From positions 2,559,665 to 2,623,664 of the forward strand of contig NZ_KB913032.1 in assembly GCF_000384215.1 (NCBI RefSeq): a DNA stretch of 64,000 bases, read 5' to 3'. The notes beneath the pieces are model-generated. The model had not been told where the DNA came from. It was given only the letters and a program-made list of their open reading frames with translations, and did no database searches. This document shows positions 53,994 through 62,172 of this stretch, piece by piece (within the stretch, counting starts at the first letter, position 1; each line of letters starts with the position of its first letter). Both the position numbers and the translations under genes were made by a program. The DNA is from Amycolatopsis alba DSM 44262. Its GTDB lineage: Bacteria; Actinomycetota; Actinomycetes; Mycobacteriales; Pseudonocardiaceae.

Positions 53994-55130
53994 TCAGCCT
54001 TTGCTTCCGCGCGGGCGCGCTGGTTGCTTCGCCCGTTTACCAGAGTGCCGAGCGGCAGCGGGTTTGGTCGAGTCCCCAGCAGTCCCCTTGACGTGATCCA
54101 CGATCGTTCGCCCCACGGCTTCAGCGAGCCGAGGTGGTACGGCATTGCCGATCAGCCGACCAAGCGGAGCGAGTTGGACCGGCTGGTCCGGGGCCACGAA
54201 CTCGTAATCCGGCGGGAAGCTCTGGAGGTTGGCTGCCTCTCGCAAGGTGAGAGCCCGATCTTGTTCGGGGTGGCCGAACCGTCCCGTCCCGAAGTTGTAC
54301 GCCATGGTGGTGATCGTGGGCGACGGCTCGTCCCACCCCATGCGCGCATAGACATTGCGGAAGGTCGCCCCAGAGTCCTTCCGGTGGCATGCGGATCGCA
54401 GTTCTTCCGGCCAATCTTCCCAGGTCCCCCCAGGCTTGGACCGCTTGATCCGCTCCAAGTTGGTCGCACTCAGGCTGCGGCTCTTGTGAAGGCGATCTTG
54501 AGGATCTGCTTCTCCGTGTGCTACAGGCGGGAGGGCAGAGATGGCCTGACGCACCGTGGGGTACTTCTCGGGCGCGAAGGCGCCCTTCGGCACGGTGATC
54601 TCACCCAATCGCGAACCGAGGAGGACCATCCGCCTGCGGTGCTGAGGCACGCCGTGCGCCGGACCGTAGCAAGACTGAGCATCGACGTGATAGCCGAGCT
54701 TCTCGAGACCAGTGACAAAGTTCCTGAACACCGAGGCACTGCCAATGCGGGTGACGTTTTCCATCGTGACCACCTCTGGCAGTGTTCCCTCGATGAGCCG
54801 GAGCATCTCGTCGACGAGCGGCCAGGCGGGTTCCTTTGACGTATCGACACCTCGCCGGTACGACGAAAACGGCTGACAGGGAGCGCAGCCAGCCAGAACA
54901 CGGACGCGAGCACGGGCATGCCACATCGTTGCGAGATCAGCAGCCTCGACTTTGCGGATGTCCTGCTGATGGAATGGCGCTCCAATGTTGGTGCGGAACG
55001 GGTACGCGCAGGCTGGATCGATGTCGACCCCGGCGGCGATCTGGACGCCAGCCTCGCGTAGGCCGTACGAGAGGCCGCCCACACCGCAAAAGAGATCGAC
55101 AGCAGAGATGATCGAGGGTCGAGCGGTCAC
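53994..55130 (-). CDS. C5-cytosine DNA methyltransferase (DrmMII-like)
   Basis: A 378-residue m5C methyltransferase. Motif I is DLFCGVGGLSYGL (13-25), motif IV has the catalytic Cys85 in GCAPCQPFSS, motif VI is ENV (124-126), motif VIII QHRRR (163-167) and motif X LIGNAVPP near 333. The target-recognition region lies between about 180 and 300; its sequence specificity cannot be read. The C-terminus is basic (KRAKQPARPRGSKG). GTG start. In class 2 DISARM the 5mC enzyme marks self DNA; here it is transcribed away from the sigma-drmA-drmB operon. Confidence 0.9.
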   Translation of the reverse strand: MTARPSIISAVDLFCGVGGLSYGLREAGVQIAAGVDIDPACAYPFRTNIGAPFHQQDIRKVEAADLATMWHARARVRVLAGCAPCQPFSSYRRGVDTSKEPAWPLVDEMLRLIEGTLPEVVTMENVTRIGSASVFRNFVTGLEKLGYHVDAQSCYGPAHGVPQHRRRMVLLGSRLGEITVPKGAFAPEKYPTVRQAISALPPVAHGEADPQDRLHKSRSLSATNLERIKRSKPGGTWEDWPEELRSACHRKDSGATFRNVYARMGWDEPSPTITTMAYNFGTGRFGHPEQDRALTLREAANLQSFPPDYEFVAPDQPVQLAPLGRLIGNAVPPRLAEAVGRTIVDHVKGTAGDSTKPAAARHSGKRAKQPARPRGSKG

Positions 55131-55367
55131 GTTGGGACTGTAGTCGATCTAAGGCTGCGGAGGGCGACCGGACACGAGGTCAGGCCCAACAAATCCGACG
55201 GTGACCGCAACTCGGTCGGTTGGCTTGCGGACCTGCAGCGGCGATCGTATCGATGAGCCTTGCACGGAGTGTCGATCTTTATAACGATTAGTGACGACCT
55301 CACGTGCGGGTCTAACGTTGAGGAGTCTCGCCTCGACGTCAATCGGTAACCGAGGGAGGAGTTGGAC
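55131..55367. promoter_or_regulatory. Divergent promoter region of methyltransferase and sigma operon
   Basis: A relatively AT-rich stretch with a -10-like TATAAC at 55280-55285 reading toward the sigma gene; no good -35 at 17 bp is seen. A perfect palindrome TCGGTAACCGA lies at 55343-55353, directly before the sigma-gene ribosome-binding site (GGGAGGAG, 55354-55360). It may be an operator for translation-proximal control. Confidence 0.4.
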
Positions 55368-56852
55368 ATGGCGACGCCCGCATGCCCCACGCCGGGTACC
55401 GACAGTCTTGCCGACGAGCTGCGGTCGATCTCAGAGAGCTATGGTGGACGTCCGGGACGGCACGCCATTTGGGAGTTCACCAAGCGCCATCACCTGAGCC
55501 ACCGCGACGTCGATCGCTTGTTGGCTGCTTGGGATCAAGACGAGCCGAGCTCGACCGGTGAAAGCGCTACCAACGTGCCGGTTCAAGAACCGAGCCGAAA
55601 GCCGGCCGAGCTCGAAGAGGAAGCCGCGGGCGTCGATCTCGCCTGGATGTTCGGGGGCGCCCCAGAGCCGACCGTCTTGCGGAGTGCCGAAGACGTGGTG
55701 GGGCGAACGTTCGACGATCTCCTCGGGGACTGGCTACGAAAAGGCGAGCAGCTCACCCAGGCCGAAATCGCGCTGCTCGTCAGTAAACGAGAGCTCAGCC
55801 CCCGCCAACATCATGACCTATCGGAACGGCTGGCCGAGGCTGGGGTTGTGCCCGACGAGTCCGCGCCGCTCCAGCAGCAGAGCGGCGTGAGCCTGGGGCA
55901 TCAGCAGGATGCGGTCGGCCAGTACTTGAAAACGGTGGCCCGCTACCCCTTGATCGATGGTCAGCGAGAGATTGAATTATGGTCGCTGATCTCGCAAGGT
56001 ATCTCGGCCCGAGACGAATTGAACCTGTCCACGGGTGATACGTTGGAAGTGTCTCTGCGCCGGAGCCTGCAGATGCAGATCGAGCGCGGACTACGTGCTC
56101 ATGCTCAATTGGTGTGCGCCAATCTGCGACTAGTGGTGTCCATTGCCAAGCTCCGGCATTACGAGGCATCTGGCGTGGAGTTCCTGGACCGCATCCAGGA
56201 TGGCAACTGCGGGCTGATCCGGGCAGCCGAGAAGTTCGACGGGTCGAAGGGATTCAAGTTTTCGACGTACGCCACGTGGTGGATCAGGCAGGGGATCGAG
56301 CGTGGCATCGGCGATCGCGGCAGGTTGATCCGCATCCCGGTTCACGTACACGAGAAGGTTCAGAAAGTGCGGAAAGCGATGCGTGACCTGACCGGGCAGT
56401 TTGGCAGGAAGCCCACGTGGGTCGAGATCGCCGGCAAAGCCCACTTGGAACCAGGAGACGTCCAGGCATTGCTGGACCTGGACAGGCCAGTGATCAGCCT
56501 CGATGGACTATTGGGGGACGACGGTGATCTTCGCTTGTCCGACGTATTGGCCTCCGAGGAAGACCGTGATGGTCGTACCGATCCAGCACAGATCGCTGTC
56601 CATGCACAAATGAGAGAGCATTTGACTCGAACACTTCGTTCCAGTCTGTCGATGCGGGAAGCCCAGGTCCTGGAACGCAGGTACGGCATCGGTACAGGCA
56701 ACGAGGAGACGCTCGAAGCCATCGGCGCGTCGTTGGGTGTGACACGCGAGCGCATCCGTCAGCTGGAAAAGCGTTCGTTGACCAAGTTACGCGAGAGTAA
56801 CTGTACGACGTCTTTGCGGTCGTACATCATGGATGACTTGAAGTTCGGCTGA
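55368..56852 (+). CDS. Sigma-70 family factor heading the DISARM-like operon
   Basis: A 494-residue sigma factor. Residues 1-100 are novel. A 1.1-like segment (121-163, LRKGEQLTQAEIALLVSK, AEAGVVPDE) precedes region 1.2 (180-200). Region 2 runs from about 243 to 322, with FKFSTYATWWIRQ as in RpoD; region 3 from 323 to 390; region 4 HTH LEAIGASLGVTRERIRQLE near 449-467. The residue matching E. coli T440, which contacts the -12 base, is Glu311. The ATG at 55368 follows GGGAGGAG; an in-frame TTG lies 6 bases earlier. drmA starts 30 bp after the stop, so it is the first gene of that operon. Confidence 0.9.
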   Translation: MATPACPTPGTDSLADELRSISESYGGRPGRHAIWEFTKRHHLSHRDVDRLLAAWDQDEPSSTGESATNVPVQEPSRKPAELEEEAAGVDLAWMFGGAPEPTVLRSAEDVVGRTFDDLLGDWLRKGEQLTQAEIALLVSKRELSPRQHHDLSERLAEAGVVPDESAPLQQQSGVSLGHQQDAVGQYLKTVARYPLIDGQREIELWSLISQGISARDELNLSTGDTLEVSLRRSLQMQIERGLRAHAQLVCANLRLVVSIAKLRHYEASGVEFLDRIQDGNCGLIRAAEKFDGSKGFKFSTYATWWIRQGIERGIGDRGRLIRIPVHVHEKVQKVRKAMRDLTGQFGRKPTWVEIAGKAHLEPGDVQALLDLDRPVISLDGLLGDDGDLRLSDVLASEEDRDGRTDPAQIAVHAQMREHLTRTLRSSLSMREAQVLERRYGIGTGNEETLEAIGASLGVTRERIRQLEKRSLTKLRESNCTTSLRSYIMDDLKFG

Positions 56853-56882
56853 GCCGGCGTCGCACTGGAGGGATCGAAGCAA

Positions 56883-59800
56883 GTGAACGGCAGCAACCAG
56901 TCGGAGCAAGCATGTCAGGCGTTCGTCGACTGGCTCGACCGCCGGGTCGTCGCAGCAGGACGAGGTGATGGCCTGGACCGGCTGGAGGTAGCCCCGTCGG
57001 GAACCTTCTGGCTGGGTCGGCTGGCCTGCGAGGAAGAGGTCCAGAAGGCTGCTGGCGACGAACGGTCCGAAAGGCTGGACCCTTGTGCCATCGGCATTCG
57101 GTTGCGGCCATCAAGCCCTCCGTCATGGTCGATGTCCGTGATCGTACGCGCGAGGGGCTGGGTGAAGGATTCCAAAGACGGGCCTGATCCGGACAAGCGC
57201 TGGTGGCGTACGGGCCTCGTCGAGGAAAAGGTGCCCGTTTCGGTCGGCGGCAACGGCGGGTCGTTCGGCTCCGCGCAACTGGCTGCGGCGTTCGCTGCTG
57301 TCGGCGCTCCCGGTCTGACCGCCGAGGTACGTGTGGAGGTGGAGGACTGGCACCAGCAGACCGAGCTGGTGGTTCAGTTGGTCAACACCAGCCCGCAGAA
57401 GGGTGTCACAGATTCGCATCTGTACGAGACCGAGCTCGAAATCTCGGGTCTCGCTACGGTGCCGTTTCAATTGGAGTCTCTGCCCGACAGTTTCCGCTAC
57501 GACCGTGCGGTGCCAGCGTACGGAGTCAACGTCGGAGTTGACGAGGTGGCGCCAGGAGTCTTTCGCAGCACGGACACCGTCAGCGTGCAAACCCGCAGAC
57601 CCGACTACTGGGATCGCACCTATCCAAAACCGGACCTGAAATTCTCGGTCCTGGCCCATGACCCATTGCCACAGTTGGCGAAGCTGGTGGATGCGCTGGC
57701 CCAGTACGACGACACACACTGGGCACCTGCCGCGCTGGACGTCCGGCACGATGCCGAGGGCTGGACGGACGCCATGCGCGCAGAGGCAGATGCGTCGGCG
57801 CAAGCGGTGTTCGCCGAGCTGGACAGGCTACGTACCGGTTTGGCTTTGTTGGAGTCCACGCCCGCACTGTTGCGGGCGTTCCAGTTGATGAACGAGGCGA
57901 TCGGGGACAGCACCAGGGACAAGTACCCCGACTGGAGGCCGTTCCAGATCGGCTTCCTGCTGTCGTCAGTTCGGTTCTTGGTCGAACCGGCTGAAGAAGC
58001 CGCCTATGTCGACACCGTCTGGTTCGCCACTGGTGGCGGCAAGACCGAAACCTACCTCGGATTGTTGCTGACCGCGGCGTTCTACGACCGACTTACCGGA
58101 AAGACCGTAGGCGTGACCGCCTGGTCCCGTTTCCCCTTGCGCCTGCTCAGTTTGCAGCAAACCCAGCGGTTTGCCGACGCACTGGCCTCCGCTGAAATCG
58201 TGCGTCAGGATCACAAGGTCGGCGGGGCACCTTTCAGCCTCGGATTTCTCGTCGGCCAGGCAGGCACTCCCAACAAGATCGTGCCAACGGCGACAGCGAA
58301 GGACGATGAAGTCACTCCGGAAAGCCCAGGAGTGCCGGACAAGTACCAGGTGCTGTTGCGCTGTCCATTCTGCCGGGACGAGAACCTGGACATGCGCTTC
58401 AACAGGCAGCGTTGGATGCTCGAACACTGTTGCAAGAACGAGAACTGTCGTTACGCGAACCGTGCGCTTCCGGTGTACGTGGTGGACCAAGAGGTGTACC
58501 GGTTCCTGCCGACGGTGGTGGTCGGCACTTTGGACAAGGCGGCGTCAATCAGTTTGCAGCAGGCCATGCGGGGGTTGGTCGGTCCACCGCGCGGGTCGTG
58601 TTCGGAGGCGTGGCATGGGTTCACCTATGCGGATCGCGCGAGGACACCAAACGGTTGCTTGGTACCGAACTGCCAGGGCAGTTTGATGGGCTTGCCAATA
58701 GACGAGACACGGTTCGCGCCGACGCTACGGCTCCAGGACGAGTTGCACCTGCTACGGGACAGCCTCGGCGCCGTCGACGCGCATTACGAGAGCCTGCTCG
58801 ATCATCTGCAGCACGAAACGAGCGGGAGCCGCGCCAAGATCGTGGCCAGCAGCGCGACGCTGACAGGCTACGAACGACAGGTCGATGTGCTTTACCAGCG
58901 CGAAGGTCGGGTGTTCCCACAACCCGGCCCACGCGCAGGCGAGTCGTTTTGGACGGTGCCGACCGCTCAACCGTTGCGGCGGTTCGTCGCCGTCGCTCCC
59001 CGAGGCGTAACTCTCGAACACGTCAGCGACCGCACCCTGGACACGTTGCAACGCTGTATCAGGGAGTTGATCGACGACCCGGCGAGGGTTTGCGCGGAAG
59101 CGGGCGTCGATCCCAAGGACGCCGAGATGCTGGTCAGCCAGTACGGCACCAACGTCGTGTACGGCTCCACGCTTTACGACGTGGAGGCCGCAGGGCGGAG
59201 TTTGGGCAGCAACAACACCGTCGAAGGGATCAACGTCGAACAGCTCACAGGCCAGACCGAGTTCGACGAGGTCCGGGCCATTCTGGAACGACTGGAGAAG
59301 CCCGAGAAGGATTTCACCGATCGGGTGCACGTGGTCGCAGCCAGTTCGATGCTCTCGCATGGCGTGGACGTCGAACGACTCAACACGATGGTGATGCTCG
59401 GCCTGCCGTTGACCACCGCGGAGTTCATCCAGACGACCGCGCGGGTCGGCCGTTCGCAGCCGGGACTGGTGTACGTGCTGCACAAGATCGGCCGGGAACG
59501 CGATGCACAGACGTTCCGTCACTTTGGCCCGTACGTCCGCCAAGGTGACCGGTTCGTCGATCCGATCCCGATCACCAGGCGCAGCCGGCGCGTCCTCGAC
59601 CTCACGATCGCGGGTGCGGTGGCCGCCCGCACGTTGATGCTTCGCGAACCGGCGAGCAAGCAGCGGTTGAGCACGCCGGAGAAGTTGCGTGTCTACCTGA
59701 ACGCCCTCGGCCTGACACCGCAGGAGGAGGCGGACGCAGTCGCGGCAGTGTTCGGCCTCGACGGCGCCGAGGACTCGCTGCATCAGCAGCAGATCCTCGA

Positions 59801-59930
59801 CTGGCTGAAGGACTGGTTTGCCGACCTCGAAGACCCGACCTTGAAGACGAACTTCATGAGCGAAATCGGACCGACCCCGCCTATGAGGAGCCTGCGGGAC
59901 GTCGAAGCGACCGCCCCCATTCACGATTGA
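56883..59930 (+). CDS. drmA: DISARM-like helicase DrmA
   Basis: A 1015-residue superfamily 2 helicase. Walker A is TGGGKT (383-388), the Walker B/DExH box reads LQDELH (617-622), motif III-like ASSATLTGY follows near 655, and motif VI is QTTARVGRSQPG (850-861). Cysteine pairs CPFCRDE and CCKNENC near residues 495-525, and CLVPNCQG near 600, suggest zinc ribbons. The long N-terminal region (1-370) has no known motif. Together with the DUF1998 protein 12 bp downstream it matches the drmA-drmB core of DISARM. GTG start after GGAGGGA. DrmA acts with DrmB against incoming phage DNA. Confidence 0.82.
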   Translation: MNGSNQSEQACQAFVDWLDRRVVAAGRGDGLDRLEVAPSGTFWLGRLACEEEVQKAAGDERSERLDPCAIGIRLRPSSPPSWSMSVIVRARGWVKDSKDGPDPDKRWWRTGLVEEKVPVSVGGNGGSFGSAQLAAAFAAVGAPGLTAEVRVEVEDWHQQTELVVQLVNTSPQKGVTDSHLYETELEISGLATVPFQLESLPDSFRYDRAVPAYGVNVGVDEVAPGVFRSTDTVSVQTRRPDYWDRTYPKPDLKFSVLAHDPLPQLAKLVDALAQYDDTHWAPAALDVRHDAEGWTDAMRAEADASAQAVFAELDRLRTGLALLESTPALLRAFQLMNEAIGDSTRDKYPDWRPFQIGFLLSSVRFLVEPAEEAAYVDTVWFATGGGKTETYLGLLLTAAFYDRLTGKTVGVTAWSRFPLRLLSLQQTQRFADALASAEIVRQDHKVGGAPFSLGFLVGQAGTPNKIVPTATAKDDEVTPESPGVPDKYQVLLRCPFCRDENLDMRFNRQRWMLEHCCKNENCRYANRALPVYVVDQEVYRFLPTVVVGTLDKAASISLQQAMRGLVGPPRGSCSEAWHGFTYADRARTPNGCLVPNCQGSLMGLPIDETRFAPTLRLQDELHLLRDSLGAVDAHYESLLDHLQHETSGSRAKIVASSATLTGYERQVDVLYQREGRVFPQPGPRAGESFWTVPTAQPLRRFVAVAPRGVTLEHVSDRTLDTLQRCIRELIDDPARVCAEAGVDPKDAEMLVSQYGTNVVYGSTLYDVEAAGRSLGSNNTVEGINVEQLTGQTEFDEVRAILERLEKPEKDFTDRVHVVAASSMLSHGVDVERLNTMVMLGLPLTTAEFIQTTARVGRSQPGLVYVLHKIGRERDAQTFRHFGPYVRQGDRFVDPIPITRRSRRVLDLTIAGAVAARTLMLREPASKQRLSTPEKLRVYLNALGLTPQEEADAVAAVFGLDGAEDSLHQQQILDWLKDWFADLEDPTLKTNFMSEIGPTPPMRSLRDVEATAPIHD

Positions 59931-59942
59931 GCTTGGAACGAC

Positions 59943-61676
59943 ATGACGATTTTGGGAAGTCGAAGCGGCAGCCAGATCTTGCGGACGTTTCTGCCCGAGC
60001 AGACCGTCGATCTTCGCGGCGACATCTACCGGGTCACCGAATGGTCGGCCCCCATGCCGATCGAGGTGGACACCGAACGGGTGCGGTGGAGTTTGCGTCG
60101 CGAGATCGCTGCGTGGACGGCAAACGGCAAAGACAGCGGAGTCGGGGCGGAACTGCCTGGGGCATCGGTCGAGGTCGTCGAGTTGGACGAGCGGCGCGGT
60201 GTGACCGTCGAACGGTATCCGGAGATATGGTTGTGCCGCGCCTGCAAACGCATCGGCAAATCCTTGAACAGGAAGTGTAAATGTGGCCAGCACCGTTGGG
60301 GACAGCTGCATTTCGTTGGCATTCATGACTGCGGCCGAACCGAAGTGCCGTATATCCGCCGCTGTGCCGTACACGACGACGTAAAGGTCGTCATTCCGAA
60401 AAGCGCCAAGGCCGCGGACATCGCGTTCGTGTGCCCGGAATGCCAGACGACAACGATGAACGGGCTCGGTTTCAACCGGAAATGTCCGTGTGGCGACGGC
60501 GCGTTCCGCTGGAACGTGCACAAAGCACGCACCGTCTACACACCAAGAAGCATGGTACTGATCAACCCGCCGCGCCCAGAACATCGGGAGAACCTCAAAT
60601 TGGCCGGAGGCGCCCGGAAGGCGCTGGCGTGGATAGTTGACGGTCTCAACGCAGAGCGACCAGCGGACGTCGTTGCGAAGCAAACCAAGGACGAGTTTCT
60701 AGCCAAACTCGTCAAAGACGGCATGGACGAGACGTTCGCAAAGAACATGGCGGACATGGCCGAGCAAGGCGGACAATTGGCCAAGCCCGGCGAGCATCCA
60801 GTTGATTCCTTGTCCGAAGCGCGCAGGGAGGAGGCTGAACGCGCGGCAGTCGATATCGCCATGGCGCTGGCCGAAATCAGGCAGCCGACCACTGCGTTGC
60901 GCGGCTCGACGCAGGGCGACCAACTCGATCGGCGCTATCGCACAGCGTACCCGGCAGCCCTGACGCGTGCGGGCATCGACGGACTGGATTTGGTCGACAA
61001 GTTCCCGGTCCTCACTGCCATGTACGGGTTTACCAGAGGGGACGACAACCCAGCGAAATGCACTCTGGTGCCGTTCCGTCGACGCGGAGGCGGCTACCGA
61101 CTCTATGGCAGCATGGCCGAGACGGAGGCCTACCTGGTTCGCTTGGACCCCGTCCGGGTCGCCAACTGGCTGACCGGACACGGCCACACGCTGACAGGGT
61201 GGTCTGCGGGCAACACCGACCCGGTAGAGGCCAGGGTGGCAATCCTGGAATCAGTCACACCGCCGGACAAGACGGCCCCCCAGTCCGACAACTCGCCGGG
61301 TGCGGACCTGCTGCGGTTGATTCACACCTATGCGCACCGGTTCATCCGGCAGACCGCAGCGTTTTCCGGGATCGAACGGGACGCGTTGAGCGAGTACCTG
61401 GTCCCCGGTCACCTGGCGTTCTTCGTGTACGCGGGAGCTCGTGGTGACTTCGTGCTCGGCGGTTTGCAGGCGGTGTTCGAGTCCAATTTGGACGATTTGC
61501 TGAAGGCTTTCGTGGACGCCGAGCACCGATGCCCGTTGGACCCGGGGTGCAGCCGCGGCAGCGGAGCGTGCAGCGCCTGCGTGCACCTTGGCGAGCCGTC
61601 GTGCAGGTTCTTCAACCGGTTCCTGAACCGGGACGCGCTGTTCGGTCCTGGTGGCTATTTGCGGATCGGCTCATGA
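59943..61676 (+). CDS. drmB: DISARM-like DrmB (DUF1998 protein)
   Basis: A 577-residue protein with two N-terminal cysteine groups (CRAC at 98-101 with CKCG; CPECQ at 164-168 with CPCGDG) and a C-terminal DUF1998 domain: LLRLIHTYAHRFIRQTAAFSG, HLAFFVYAGARGDFVLGGLQ, then a zinc-type cluster CPLDPGC...CSACVHLGEPSC from residue 530. It follows drmA by 12 bp and should form the DrmAB complex, which in published DISARM studies binds and restrains phage DNA. Its last 65 bp overlap the convergent Vsr gene. Confidence 0.82.
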   Translation: MTILGSRSGSQILRTFLPEQTVDLRGDIYRVTEWSAPMPIEVDTERVRWSLRREIAAWTANGKDSGVGAELPGASVEVVELDERRGVTVERYPEIWLCRACKRIGKSLNRKCKCGQHRWGQLHFVGIHDCGRTEVPYIRRCAVHDDVKVVIPKSAKAADIAFVCPECQTTTMNGLGFNRKCPCGDGAFRWNVHKARTVYTPRSMVLINPPRPEHRENLKLAGGARKALAWIVDGLNAERPADVVAKQTKDEFLAKLVKDGMDETFAKNMADMAEQGGQLAKPGEHPVDSLSEARREEAERAAVDIAMALAEIRQPTTALRGSTQGDQLDRRYRTAYPAALTRAGIDGLDLVDKFPVLTAMYGFTRGDDNPAKCTLVPFRRRGGGYRLYGSMAETEAYLVRLDPVRVANWLTGHGHTLTGWSAGNTDPVEARVAILESVTPPDKTAPQSDNSPGADLLRLIHTYAHRFIRQTAAFSGIERDALSEYLVPGHLAFFVYAGARGDFVLGGLQAVFESNLDDLLKAFVDAEHRCPLDPGCSRGSGACSACVHLGEPSCRFFNRFLNRDALFGPGGYLRIGS

Positions 61677-62082
61677 CCCTGCGCCGCCACTCGGTTTCGA
61701 CCCGATCGGCGGCCCGCTCGGTCGGCTCGTGTTCCCACACGTGCATCACGTGCCAGCCAAGTTCGGCGAGGGCGGCGTCCTTGGCCCGGTCGCGGTCGAC
61801 GTTGCGGTCGAGTTTGGCCCGCCACCAGTCTCGGTTGTTACGTGGCAACGTGCCGTGCTCGGGACAGCGGTGCCAGAAGCAGCCGTCCACGAACACAGCG
61901 ACCTTCACTCTCGTGAGCACGATGTCCGGACGACCAGGAAGGCCGGGATGGTTCACCCGGAACCGCAGGCCCCGGCGGTGGAGCTCGCGGCGCAACACGA
62001 CCTCCGGTTTCGTGCTCGAGCGGGGCTGGCGACGCAGCCGCGCAGAGGTCGCGGCGTCCAGCGGCGTCGGCGAGTGATCCAT
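61612..62082 (-). CDS. vsr: Very-short-patch-repair (Vsr) type endonuclease
   Basis: A 156-residue nuclease. TKPEVVLRRELHRRGLRFRVN, LPGRPDIVLTRVKVAVFVDGCFWHRCPEHG and WWRAKLDRNVDRDRAKDAALAELGWHVMHVWEHE are the full Vsr signature, including the catalytic Asp in RPDIV and the zinc-type Cys/His. Vsr nicks T:G mismatches created by deamination of 5-methylcytosine and is usually paired with a Dcm-type enzyme; the C5 methyltransferase lies at the other end of the island. The ATG at 62082 is chosen from the conserved start; the C-terminal tail overlaps drmB on the other strand. Confidence 0.9.
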   Translation of the reverse strand: MDHSPTPLDAATSARLRRQPRSSTKPEVVLRRELHRRGLRFRVNHPGLPGRPDIVLTRVKVAVFVDGCFWHRCPEHGTLPRNNRDWWRAKLDRNVDRDRAKDAALAELGWHVMHVWEHEPTERAADRVETEWRRRVMSRSANSHQDRTARPGSGTG

Positions 62083-62172
62083 GACACCAGACCCTAACTT
62101 CTCGGTCGGTAACGAACCCGCCGCGATGTCGACCATTCTTGTCAGTGACGTAACCAAGACCGAGAGGTAGTT

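Noticed and set aside
53705..54145. Minus-strand open frame across the island's left end as an integrase or excisionase remnant.
   Set aside because: It shows no integrase motif, runs through the tRNA terminator and overlaps the methyltransferase 3' end in another frame.
55260..62172. Shared octamer TCGGTAAC before the sigma gene (55343) and in the vsr/drmD gap (62106), and AGTGACG in both, as a common promoter for the island sigma factor.
   Set aside because: The words are short, their order and spacing differ between the two regions, and I see no third copy before the methyltransferase. Chance is as likely.
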